Shown piece after piece: positions 43,080 to 50,881 of a stretch of DNA of 64,000 bases. Location of the stretch: assembly GCA_028065725.1 (NCBI GenBank), contig JAPTVL010000275.1:3585-67584 (forward strand), written 5' to 3'. Positions within the stretch are counted from its first letter, which is position 1. Every line of letters begins with the position of its first letter. Under the pieces are notes generated by a model that saw nothing but the letters and a program-made list of their open reading frames with translations, did not search any database and had not been told where the DNA came from. A program made the translations under genes and the position numbers. Origin of the DNA: Betaproteobacteria bacterium (GTDB taxonomy: Bacteria; Pseudomonadota; Gammaproteobacteria; Burkholderiales; Rhodocyclaceae).

Positions 43080-43432
43080 GGTTTTGAGTTTACCGGCACA
43101 CAGGCTCACCAGGTGAGCCTGTCAATAGAGAACGTTCGGAGTTTTCGGGAACGCGCACTTCCCCGGATGGTACAGTCGAGATCGGTATTCGCTTCCGTAT
43201 CAGCTGCTGAATGACCCGCCATCAATTCCAAACGATCCAGATGAACACTGCCCAAACCACGGAAATCAACTCGCGGCATCCGGTCAGATCAACATCCGGC
43301 GCCTACGTTTGGAGCCTTGGATCGGAGTTCGGTGCCCGCAATGATTTGGAGTGATGGCGCGCGTTCTGCGATGCGACGTTGCGGCTGTGGACGACATCGC
43401 AGGGCCTGTTCAGGTACGGGTGAGGTGAGGCG
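43080..43432. other. Intergenic region before the thermonuclease gene
   Basis: About 350 bp. A 47-codon plus-strand frame (43211-43354, starting MTRHQFQTIQMN) lacks a ribosome site and is not convincing. The last bases (GAGGTGAGGCG) supply the ribosome site of the nuclease gene. Confidence 0.35.
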
Positions 43433-43981
43433 ATGAGCAAGCTTCCGGCACTGCTACTGGCCACTTGGCTGTTCACCGGTCCCGCGACGGCCGGCGATAT
43501 CTACGGGCGCGTGATTGGCGTTTCGGACGGCGATACGATTTCCGTGCTGGACGACCAACGCCAAGTGTACAAGATTCGGCTGGCCGGCATCGACGCCCCG
43601 GAGAAGGCACAGCCGTTTGGGCAGAGATCCAAGGCGGGCTTGTCGTCGACGGTCTTCAATCGCGAGGTTGAGGTGGTCGGCAACAAACGGGACCGTTACG
43701 GTCGCATCGTGGCCAAGGTATTGGTGGCAGCGTCGGAGTGCGCCGCGGCGGACTGTCCAAAATCGCGCGATGTCGGCCTGCTTCAGGTGCAGGCCGGTCT
43801 GGCCTGGTGGTACCGCGCATATGCCCGGGAACAAATGCCTGAGGATCGGGTCCGCTATGAGGCGGCGGAAAGCGGAGCGCGCCAACAGCGAATGGGGCTT
43901 TGGCAGGACAAGGATCCGACGCCGCCCTGGGACTGGCGCCGTCAGCCACGCCGGGCAGCCCGGACGATTACCGGCGAATGA
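43433..43981 (+). CDS. Secreted thermonuclease (SNase-like) family protein
   Basis: A 182-aa nuclease. A signal peptide (LPALLLATWLFTGPATA) precedes a staphylococcal-nuclease OB-fold: VIGVSDGDTISVLDD, the catalytic Arg in IRLAGIDAPEKAQPFG, RDRYGRIVAKV and a late GLWQDKDPTPPWDWRR. The active-site Asp, Glu and Arg positions look intact. Such periplasmic Ca-dependent nucleases are common on plasmids and ICEs. It is followed by short genes leading to umuDC. Confidence 0.86.
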   Translation: MSKLPALLLATWLFTGPATAGDIYGRVIGVSDGDTISVLDDQRQVYKIRLAGIDAPEKAQPFGQRSKAGLSSTVFNREVEVVGNKRDRYGRIVAKVLVAASECAAADCPKSRDVGLLQVQAGLAWWYRAYAREQMPEDRVRYEAAESGARQQRMGLWQDKDPTPPWDWRRQPRRAARTITGE

Positions 43982-44062
43982 CGGGCGGACTAAACGGATG
44001 AGCAAAGTCACAACGCGGCAGACACGAATGGAGCAGACCGAAAGTGATGTGGAGGGTGCAAA

Positions 44063-44362
44063 ATGAAGCGCAAGCATGGTGTCGATGTTCCTCTCGAGAG
44101 AATCTCTGAGGTTGTCCAAGATGGGCCTCGGAAGGCGGAGGCAAACGAACTAGCCGCGGGTCGTGAGGTGGCCGATGGGGAGGAAGAAAAGCTTGTAGGG
44201 TATGAGCCCGACGCCCGCCCGTTAGTCAATGCCGGCTACCCGGCCGATGACGGTCCGCTGTCCGCCGACGACATTGCCGCGATCCGGAAGATCGCTGAGC
44301 CGTTGCTGCCAAAAGGAAAAGCCCGGCGCAGGCGAACCTTGCTTGGAGCAAGCGATGACTGA
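44063..44362 (+). CDS. Hypothetical charged protein, 99 aa
   Basis: A hydrophilic protein with many acidic and basic residues, ending in KGKARRRRTLLGASDD. GGAGGG stands before the ATG. It is on the same strand as the thermonuclease and umuDC, between them. No domain recognised. Confidence 0.5.
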   Translation: MKRKHGVDVPLERISEVVQDGPRKAEANELAAGREVADGEEEKLVGYEPDARPLVNAGYPADDGPLSADDIAAIRKIAEPLLPKGKARRRRTLLGASDD

Positions 44363-44421
44363 GCACGCCATAGTCAAGGTCACGATCCGGAATCGTTGAC
44401 AGGAGGCTCCCGTCAACCGCA

Positions 44422-44441
44422 TACTGTGATTCTATACAGTA
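44422..44441 (+). promoter_or_regulatory. LexA-binding SOS box
   Basis: TACTGTGATTCTATACAGTA matches the CTGT-N8-ACAG operator exactly, with the outer T and A as well. It touches the umuD ATG: the last A of the box is the first base of that codon. LexA bound here would block transcription until DNA damage. Confidence 0.9.
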
Positions 44442-44848
44442 TGCGCGCCGAACACCGTCACCTCCCCCGCTATCCCCTGCTGTCGACCCCGGTGCCGGCC
44501 GGCTTCCCTTCGCCTGCAACGGACTTCACCGAGGACAGTCTGAGCCTGGACGAGTACCTGATCGAGCACCAGGAGGCGACATTCTTCGTCCGGGTGACAG
44601 GAAGCTCGATGACCGGTTTCGGAATCCACGACGGCGACCTTCTGGTGGTCGATCGTGCTCAAGCGCCAAACGACCGCCAGATCATCATTGCCGTGATCGA
44701 TGGCACCTTCGCGGTGAAGCAGCTGTGTCGCATTCCCGAGGGCGTTCTGCTGAGATCCGCCGGCGCTGGCCATGGCGACATCCTGGTGACGGAGGATCAG
44801 GCGCTGTCGGTCTGGGGTGTGGTGCGCTGGGCCATTCACAAAGTTTGA
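44441..44848 (+). CDS. umuD: UmuD-type SOS mutagenesis protease subunit
   Basis: A 135-aa S24 (LexA-like) protein that cleaves itself after RecA contact, then joins UmuC to form polymerase V. The Ala-Gly cleavage site is in [11 protein letters not shown] near residue 19, the catalytic Ser in [10 protein letters not shown] and the Lys in TFAVKQLCR. The ATG at 44441 gives the family length; the frame is open upstream to a TTG at 44396. Because the SOS box abuts this ATG, the mRNA must be leaderless or start upstream of the operator. Confidence 0.92.
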   Translation: MRAEHRHLPRYPLLSTPVPAGFPSPATDFTEDSLSLDEYLIEHQEATFFVRVTGSSMTGFGIHDGDLLVVDRAQAPNDRQIIIAVIDGTFAVKQLCRIPEGVLLRSAGAGHGDILVTEDQALSVWGVVRWAIHKV

Positions 44849-44849
44849 C

Positions 44850-46118
44850 GTGCCGATCGCACTGATTGATGGCAACAACTTCTATGTGAGTTGTGAGCGC
44901 GTCTTCAACCCGACGCTGGAAGGCAGGCCTGTCATCGTGCTCAGCAACAACGATGGCTGCGCCGTCGCCCGCAGCAACGAAGCCAAGGCGCTCGGTGTCA
45001 AGATGGGTGCTCCCTGGTTCCAGCTGAAGGACTTGGCGAAGAAGCACGGCATCATCGCCCTCTCCTCGAATTACGCCCTGTACGGGGACATGAGCAACCG
45101 GATGATGTCGGTACTGGCCCAGTATTCGCCGGACCAGGAAATCTATTCGATCGACGAATGCTTTCTCGGCCTCGACGGTTTTGCCCATGTCGATCTGATT
45201 GCTCATGCCCAGGCCATGCGGCGCCAGGTGCGCCAATGGGTCGGAATCCCCGTCTGCGTCGGCATCGCGAAAACGAAGACCCTGGCCAAGCTCGCAAATC
45301 ACTGCGCAAAGAAGGGCTTCGCCGGCGCGGACAGCGTCTGTGATTTCGGGCGACTTTCCTATACCGACAAATCCGTCCTGTTCTCGACGATCGAGGTCGG
45401 TGAAATCTGGGGTATCGGGCGCCAGCTGTCCCAGCAGCTCATTGCGCGCGGGGTCGATACCGTGGAAGCGCTGCGCACGGCAGACGCCAAGGTTCTGCGC
45501 CGGGAGTTTTCTGTGACCATGGAGCGGATCGTGGCCGAGCTCAATGGCGAGTCCTGCATCGGCCTCGAAGACGTCGCGCCGGCGAAACAGCAGATCATGT
45601 CGTCACGATCGTTCGGGAAGTATTTGACCGATCTCGACAGCCTTCAGGAGGCCGTTGCCAGCTATATCGCCATCGCAGCAGCAAAGTTGCGCCACCAGGG
45701 ATCCGTCGCCGGCATGGTCCAGGTGTTCATCCGGACCAGCCCGTTTCGCGATAACGCGCCCCAGTATTCGAAAACCTTGACCATCCCGCTGCCGACCCCC
45801 TCTGACGATACCCTGCGCCTCACCCAGGCGGCACTATGGGGACTGAGGCGTATCTACCGGCCCGGCTTCGAGTACCAGAAGGCCGGCATCATGCTGATGG
45901 ACCTGGTGCCGGCGGGGATCCGGCAGCAGGACCTGTTTTCAAGCACCAGGAACAACGATGCCTTGATGAAAGTTGTCGATCGCATCAATCGCGCCTGGGG
46001 CCGGGGGACGATACGCTCGGCAGCGGAAGGGACTGCGAAAACGTGGTCAATGAAACGGGAACGAATGTCGTCAAGGTGGACGACGCGGTGGGATGAGCTG
46101 CCGGTGGTTGGTAGTTAA
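44850..46118 (+). CDS. umuC: UmuC-type Y-family DNA polymerase subunit
   Basis: A 422-aa translesion polymerase. The catalytic motif I reads [19 protein letters not shown] and the second acidic pair is in [10 protein letters not shown] near residue 100. [17 protein letters not shown] and [13 protein letters not shown] are the palm and helix-hairpin-helix regions. The C-terminal [14 protein letters not shown] and QQDLF segment suits clamp binding. GTG 44850 begins the protein, one base after the umuD stop, so translation is coupled. Plasmid-type umuDC pairs (as mucAB, rumAB) are frequent on integrative elements. Confidence 0.94.
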   Translation: MPIALIDGNNFYVSCERVFNPTLEGRPVIVLSNNDGCAVARSNEAKALGVKMGAPWFQLKDLAKKHGIIALSSNYALYGDMSNRMMSVLAQYSPDQEIYSIDECFLGLDGFAHVDLIAHAQAMRRQVRQWVGIPVCVGIAKTKTLAKLANHCAKKGFAGADSVCDFGRLSYTDKSVLFSTIEVGEIWGIGRQLSQQLIARGVDTVEALRTADAKVLRREFSVTMERIVAELNGESCIGLEDVAPAKQQIMSSRSFGKYLTDLDSLQEAVASYIAIAAAKLRHQGSVAGMVQVFIRTSPFRDNAPQYSKTLTIPLPTPSDDTLRLTQAALWGLRRIYRPGFEYQKAGIMLMDLVPAGIRQQDLFSSTRNNDALMKVVDRINRAWGRGTIRSAAEGTAKTWSMKRERMSSRWTTRWDELPVVGS

Positions 46119-46299
46119 TCCGGATAACGATACATGGCGATGGATTGCGTCCATACGCGACGGCGGCATCGCGCCCGGTGTAGTCACATGACCGATGCAC
46201 AAACGCTTTGACGGCTTACTGAATGCATTCCTGTCGTTCGAGATTCGGGGGTGGCGGTCCGGACGTCGGCCAAAGCGGCCGGTGGCGACCTCGATGAAA

Positions 46300-46330
46300 A
46301 ATGGCCGGTTCTGATTACAGACCGGCCATT
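46300..46330. terminator. Strong hairpin after umuC
   Basis: AATGGCCGGT pairs with ACCGGCCATT, and TCTG/CAGA extend the stem inward. Only a weak T run follows on the plus strand, so it may be a terminator working for both strands or a repeat unit. Confidence 0.5.
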
Positions 46331-46582
46331 GGTATTTTGAAACGGTGAATGGCAGCTTCTACATCTGGGTTGTGTCGGCTTCGTGCCCTGACCGGTCATC
46401 AACCGTTTGGGATAGCCGCCATCTGAACGACTGCTGTACTTCGGAAGCTGCCGGAAGATCAATTCAACGTACTCGGCCAAAGCCGCCGTTCGAACAGCGG
46501 TCCGATTCAGTCGACAATATGCATATAAGCCGCAATCTTCTCATTCTCAATTGCTTTCAATGCTCGGACATGAATAGACAAG

Positions 46583-46598
46583 AATGCGAGTCGTTATC
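46583..46598 (+). promoter_or_regulatory. Putative Fur box upstream of the siderophore receptor
   Basis: AATGCGAGTCGTTATC agrees at 12 of 16 positions with the AATGATAATCATTATC core of the Fur consensus. It lies 131 bp before the receptor start codon in an AT-rich promoter stretch, as expected for iron repression. Confidence 0.55.
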
Positions 46599-46728
46599 AT
46601 TTACATCTAGATACACTTTCTTTACACTTGCGATTTCTTTAGCCGCGAAGCTCCGCGGCTCCCAAAAATAAAGTCATCGCACAAGCCAGCCGTCGCCAGC
46701 CCGTGCTTCAACACGAAAGGAACACGCT

Positions 46729-48861
46729 GTGCTACGCAAAACTCCCCTCGCCCTGGCGATCGGTCTCTCCCTTGGGCTTAGCCCCTACGCTTCCTATGCT
46801 GAACCGGCTGCCTCCAGCGCGGGTTCGGACGGGAATACGGCGACCGAACTGCCCGCCATGACAGTTACGGCGGGACGAGAAGCGACGCCGACCTACAACC
46901 CGCCCGTCGCCAGCAGCGCGACCAAGATCGAAGCCCCGTTGCGCGACATTCCACAGACCGTGAACGTCGTGCCGCAGAGCGTGCTGCGCGACCAGGGCGC
47001 CCGCTCGATGCAGGACGTCATGAGGGCTATCCCCGGCATCGGCCTTTCGCATGGCGACGGCCAGCGCGACCAGGTAACTATCCGCAGCTTTTCGGCGATC
47101 AGCGACCAGTTCATCGATGGCCTGCGCGACGACGCGCTCTATTTCCGCGACCTGTCCAACATCGAGCAGGTCGAAGTGGTCAAAGGCCCAGCATCCGTGC
47201 TCTACGGGCGCGGCTCATCCGGCGGCCTGATCAACCGCATCACCAAGAAGCCCGGCATTGACCGCAACGAAGTAACGCTGCAGGTCGGCAGCTGGAACCA
47301 GCGGCGCGGCGAATTCGACCTGGCGCAGACCTTCGGCGACAAGACAGTCGCCTTCCGCATCACCGGCGCCGTGGAACGCGCCGACAGCTATCGCGACCAG
47401 CAGTTCCTCAACCGCGAAGCCCTGGCTCCCTCCGCAGCTATCAAGCTGGGCGACGACACCCGCCTGCTGATCCAGGGAGAATACCTCTCCGACCGCCGCG
47501 TCACCGACTTCGGCATCCCGGCCTACCGCGGCCGGCCGGTCGATGTTGCTACCGGCACCTATTACGGCGCAGCCAATTCCCGTGACGTCGACTACAGCCA
47601 GGCCGATGTATCGGCATTCGGTTTCACCCTGGACCACCGCTTCAACAGCGAATGGTCGGTCCGCAACGCCTTCCGCGCCTACGACTACAGCCTCGACCGC
47701 AACAACACGTTGGTCGGCTCTGTCAACGAAGCGGCACGCACCGCTTCCCTCAACCGCAGCAACGTGCGGCGTCAGGAAGATGGCTATTTCAACCAGACCG
47801 AACTGACCCAGAAGGTGACAATGACTGGAATGCAGCACCAGTTGCTGTACGGCATCGAAATCGGCAAACAGAACAAGGACCAGGTATTCCGCACCCGGAA
47901 CAACGTCGCAACGGTCTCGCTGTTCAACCCGGTGCTTCCGGTCTTGCCCTTGACCGTCACGACCGCCCCATCCACCGATAACCTGGGCATCATGACTGTG
48001 ACCAGCGGCTATGTGCAGGATCTCGCCACCCTGTCCGAACACTGGAAGGCCCTGGTCGGCATACGTTACGACCGCTTCGATCAAGAAACCCGCGAACGCC
48101 GGCCCGGCCAGCGCGACGTCGAGCGCACCGACTCGGCCTGGAGTCCGCGCGCCGGCCTGGTCTTCCAGCCGAACCTGAGCCAGTCCTACTACGTTTCGTA
48201 CAGCAAGTCCTTCCAGCCCTCGGCCGAAGGCTTCGCGCTGGCCGCCAACAACGCCCAGATCGCTCCCGAGGAAACCACCAACCAGGAAGTCGGCGCCAAG
48301 TTCGATTTCCTCGACGGCATGGCCTCCGCCACCGCCTCGCTGTTCCGGGTCGAGCGGACCAACGTCAAGACGACCAACCCGGCCACCAACACCTTGGTGC
48401 CGCTCGGCGTGCAGCGCACCAACGGTGCAGAGTTGAGCCTCTCCGGCGACCTCACCCACGGCTGGCAGATCTGGTCCGGCTACGCCTGGCTCGATGCCGA
48501 AATGGTCTCCTCGGTCGCCATCGACGCCGGCCAGCCGGTGCAGGGCAAGCGTCCGACCCTGACGCCGAAGCAGAGCGCCAACCTATGGCTGACCAAGAGC
48601 CTGGGCCAGGGCTTCGGCGCCGGCGGCGGTCTCAACTACGTCGGCGAGCGTTTCGCCAATCCGGGCAACACGGTCACCCTGCCGGGCTATACCACCTTCG
48701 ACACTATGGCCTATTACCGGGCCAAGGGCTTCGACGTACAACTCAACCTCATGAATCTGTTCGACCGAAAGTACATCATTTCCGCCCACGGCAGCAGCCC
48801 GAACCTCAACTTGCCCGGCGCACCGCGCTCGGCACAACTGACCGTGCGTTACGCTTTCTGA
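46729..48861 (+). CDS. TonB-dependent siderophore receptor
   Basis: A 710-aa outer-membrane receptor of the ferrichrome/coprogen (FhuA/FhuE/Fiu) group. A signal peptide ends near YASYA. The plug domain reads APLRDIPQTVNVVPQSVLRD, MRAIPGIGLSHGDGQRDQVT and EQVEVVKGPASVLYGRGSSG. The rest is a 22-strand barrel ending in SAQLTVRYAF with a terminal Phe. A possible TonB box is LPAMTVTAG near residue 43. GTG start with AAAGGA upstream. The two genes after it (DUF4198 and PepSY) are common companions of such receptors. The exact siderophore cannot be told. Confidence 0.92.
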   Translation: MLRKTPLALAIGLSLGLSPYASYAEPAASSAGSDGNTATELPAMTVTAGREATPTYNPPVASSATKIEAPLRDIPQTVNVVPQSVLRDQGARSMQDVMRAIPGIGLSHGDGQRDQVTIRSFSAISDQFIDGLRDDALYFRDLSNIEQVEVVKGPASVLYGRGSSGGLINRITKKPGIDRNEVTLQVGSWNQRRGEFDLAQTFGDKTVAFRITGAVERADSYRDQQFLNREALAPSAAIKLGDDTRLLIQGEYLSDRRVTDFGIPAYRGRPVDVATGTYYGAANSRDVDYSQADVSAFGFTLDHRFNSEWSVRNAFRAYDYSLDRNNTLVGSVNEAARTASLNRSNVRRQEDGYFNQTELTQKVTMTGMQHQLLYGIEIGKQNKDQVFRTRNNVATVSLFNPVLPVLPLTVTTAPSTDNLGIMTVTSGYVQDLATLSEHWKALVGIRYDRFDQETRERRPGQRDVERTDSAWSPRAGLVFQPNLSQSYYVSYSKSFQPSAEGFALAANNAQIAPEETTNQEVGAKFDFLDGMASATASLFRVERTNVKTTNPATNTLVPLGVQRTNGAELSLSGDLTHGWQIWSGYAWLDAEMVSSVAIDAGQPVQGKRPTLTPKQSANLWLTKSLGQGFGAGGGLNYVGERFANPGNTVTLPGYTTFDTMAYYRAKGFDVQLNLMNLFDRKYIISAHGSSPNLNLPGAPRSAQLTVRYAF

Positions 48862-48871
48862 GAACTCCACC

Positions 48872-49594
48872 ATGCAAATTTGCCGCAAAATCATTCCGGT
48901 CGCCGCCCTCGCAGGCCTGTTGCTCGCCACCGGAACAGCCCGCGCCCACTACCTCTGGCTTGAAGCAGACGAGGCCGGCGCGTACGTATGCTACGGGGAA
49001 GCCGAGGCCGACCTCCGGGAAAAAAGTCCGGGCAACCTCGACGGCATGAACGCACCGCGCGTTTTTGCTGTGCAAGGTAATGGCATCACCGCGTTGTCGG
49101 TGAATCGTACGGCTGAGCACTTCGCCGTGACCGGCGGCAGCCCGGCAGCGACCCTGCTCGCTTCCGAGGAATCGGCCGGCATCCGAGACCTCAGCAAGCA
49201 CGGCCTGGGAATGGCCAAATCGAACTACTACTCTCGCCACGGCCTGCCCCATGGGTACGAAGCTGAGGCCAGTCTTACCCTTGACGTCGCCGGACGTAAT
49301 CCGAACCAATTGACCGTGCTCTATCGCGGTCGGCCGGTAAAGGATGCCAAGGTCGAAGTGATCGCCCCCAATACCTGGGTCCAGGAGCACAAGGCGGATG
49401 CCCTGGGCAATGTGACCATCAACACGCCCTGGCGCGGCCGCTACGTGGTCCATGTCCTGCACGTCGATCCGACCCCTGGCGTATTCGAAGACAAGCGCTA
49501 CGACACCTTGCGTAATCACTTCACCTACAGTTTTTACCAAGCCGCGGGCACCGACCCCGGTCCGGCCGTGCCGCCTCGCCAAGGAGCAGATTGA
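48872..49594 (+). CDS. DUF4198-family periplasmic protein
   Basis: A 240-aa exported protein with a signal peptide (VAALAGLLLATGTARA) followed by HYLWLEADEAG, a typical DUF4198 start in which the first mature His may bind metal. The C-terminal half (LTVLYRGRPVKDAKVEVIAP, GRYVVHVLHVDPTPG) is the immunoglobulin-like part of the family. It starts 10 bp after the receptor gene and ends 2 bp before the PepSY gene, so the three form an operon, probably for metal or siderophore uptake. Confidence 0.8.
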   Translation: MQICRKIIPVAALAGLLLATGTARAHYLWLEADEAGAYVCYGEAEADLREKSPGNLDGMNAPRVFAVQGNGITALSVNRTAEHFAVTGGSPAATLLASEESAGIRDLSKHGLGMAKSNYYSRHGLPHGYEAEASLTLDVAGRNPNQLTVLYRGRPVKDAKVEVIAPNTWVQEHKADALGNVTINTPWRGRYVVHVLHVDPTPGVFEDKRYDTLRNHFTYSFYQAAGTDPGPAVPPRQGAD

Positions 49595-49596
49595 GC

Positions 49597-50283
49597 ATGG
49601 ACCGCACCAACGCCTGCGTCACCACCGGGGACGTCATCCTGGCCGATCCATTGCCGCGTCGCCGCAGCCGGCGGGCGGTCTTTCTTACCTGGGTGCGCAA
49701 GATCCACCTCTATATCGGCCTGTGGGGGGCCATCCTCGGCCTGCTCTTCGGCGCCACCGGAATCCTGCTCAACCACCGCGCGATCATGAAGCTTCCGGTC
49801 GAGAAGACCGTCCAGAAAACCGTGCAACTGGCGTTGCCGGAACAGAAACCGGCAACGCCGGAAGAACTTTCTGCCTGGCTCCAGCGCGAACTGATTTTCA
49901 CCCCGGAACAGGTTGTACAAGTCAAGAAACAACCGGCCAAGGCTGTCGTCTGGGCCGACCAAGAAGTCATGCAGCCGGAACGCTGGAGCGTCAGCCTGCA
50001 GACGCCCCAACGCGGCGTGTCAGCGGAATATTTCGCCGGCAACCGCTTCGTCAAGTTGGACCATACCGACGCCACGCCGATCGGCACCTTGAGCCGCCTG
50101 CACATGTCGGTCGGCGTCAATGCCTTCTGGGTGCTGCTGTCGGACAGCATCGCCGGCAGTCTGATCCTGTTGTCGATCACCGGACTGTTGCTGTGGACGC
50201 AACTACGCGCCATGCACACCGCCGCGGTCACCACCAGTATCGGCGCGCTGCTCGCTGCAACCTGGTTTATGTGGTCGATGTAA
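49597..50283 (+). CDS. PepSY-associated membrane protein
   Basis: A 228-aa inner-membrane protein. After a basic N-terminus (PRRRSRRAVF) comes a helix WVRKIHLYIGLWGAILGLLF with the conserved His, a periplasmic part with PepSY-like sequence, a second HMSVGVNAFWVLLSDSIAGS region and a last pair of helices. Homologous proteins reduce or release iron from siderophores (FoxB, PiuB-like). Start ATG 49597 after AAGGAG; the TTG at 49591 is rejected. It closes the TonB operon. Confidence 0.8.
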   Translation: MDRTNACVTTGDVILADPLPRRRSRRAVFLTWVRKIHLYIGLWGAILGLLFGATGILLNHRAIMKLPVEKTVQKTVQLALPEQKPATPEELSAWLQRELIFTPEQVVQVKKQPAKAVVWADQEVMQPERWSVSLQTPQRGVSAEYFAGNRFVKLDHTDATPIGTLSRLHMSVGVNAFWVLLSDSIAGSLILLSITGLLLWTQLRAMHTAAVTTSIGALLAATWFMWSM

Positions 50284-50881
50284 AAACAGCTTAGTCGGAT
50301 TTTCGACCAAAGCATATTTGGAGCCATGCCTGCCTTGAAAAGCTGCGCGTTAAGCGTCCGCTTGCTCAAATATTCATTGGTCACTCAGGGGCGTTGCGTA
50401 TCTGTCAGATTTTCAGCAAGCAATCGCTGAGCCGAATATCGGCTCTCGGCTGCAGAATGGCTGCTTAGGAGAAAGCTGACTGGCCGGATTGGGTCGGTTG
50501 TGTGAGTTTACCGGCACGAGAAGCTGCCAGTTGTGGTGAATTCCATCTAAACGGCAGGTGACCGGCACATTGCTGCCCGAACCTGGCCTGAGGTCTAAGG
50601 TCGGCAATGGCCGAGGTCCAGACCGCCATTCCAGAGTCTCGAAGGGCAGGTTTCCGATCAATGAGCCGCCATTGCGCGTGCATTTGTCATGTCGCCGGGC
50701 GCGAAGCACTCGGTGACGACGGGAAAATTTCAGTATATGGGGATATGCACTGACCGCTTTCCGGCTATGAATCTTGGAAGGCGACAGTCGCATCGGTGCC
50801 CTTTTCAGACCTTCGCAGCGGAAGCGGCTGAGCGGCAGCTACGCAAGCAAAACAGCCATTCACGGCAATGCGGCCATTAGG
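50284..50881. other. Intergenic region between the siderophore operon and the type III R-M genes
   Basis: About 600 bp without a convincing gene. It contains several loose repeats of the type GCCGCCATT / CAGCCATTC / GCGGCCATT (for example 50620-50670 and 50860-50880) and GAATGGCTGCTT at 50455, like decayed copies of an intergenic repeat. No terminator with a clear T run. Confidence 0.4.

Larger units (their letters stand above)
46119..46728. other. Intergenic region between umuC and the TonB receptor gene
   Basis: About 600 bp. It holds a strong hairpin at 46300-46330, a GAATGGCAGCTT motif at 46347 that recurs as GAATGGCTGCTT at 50455, a lower-GC stretch, and a Fur-like site. I see no gene. 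Confidence 0.5.
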
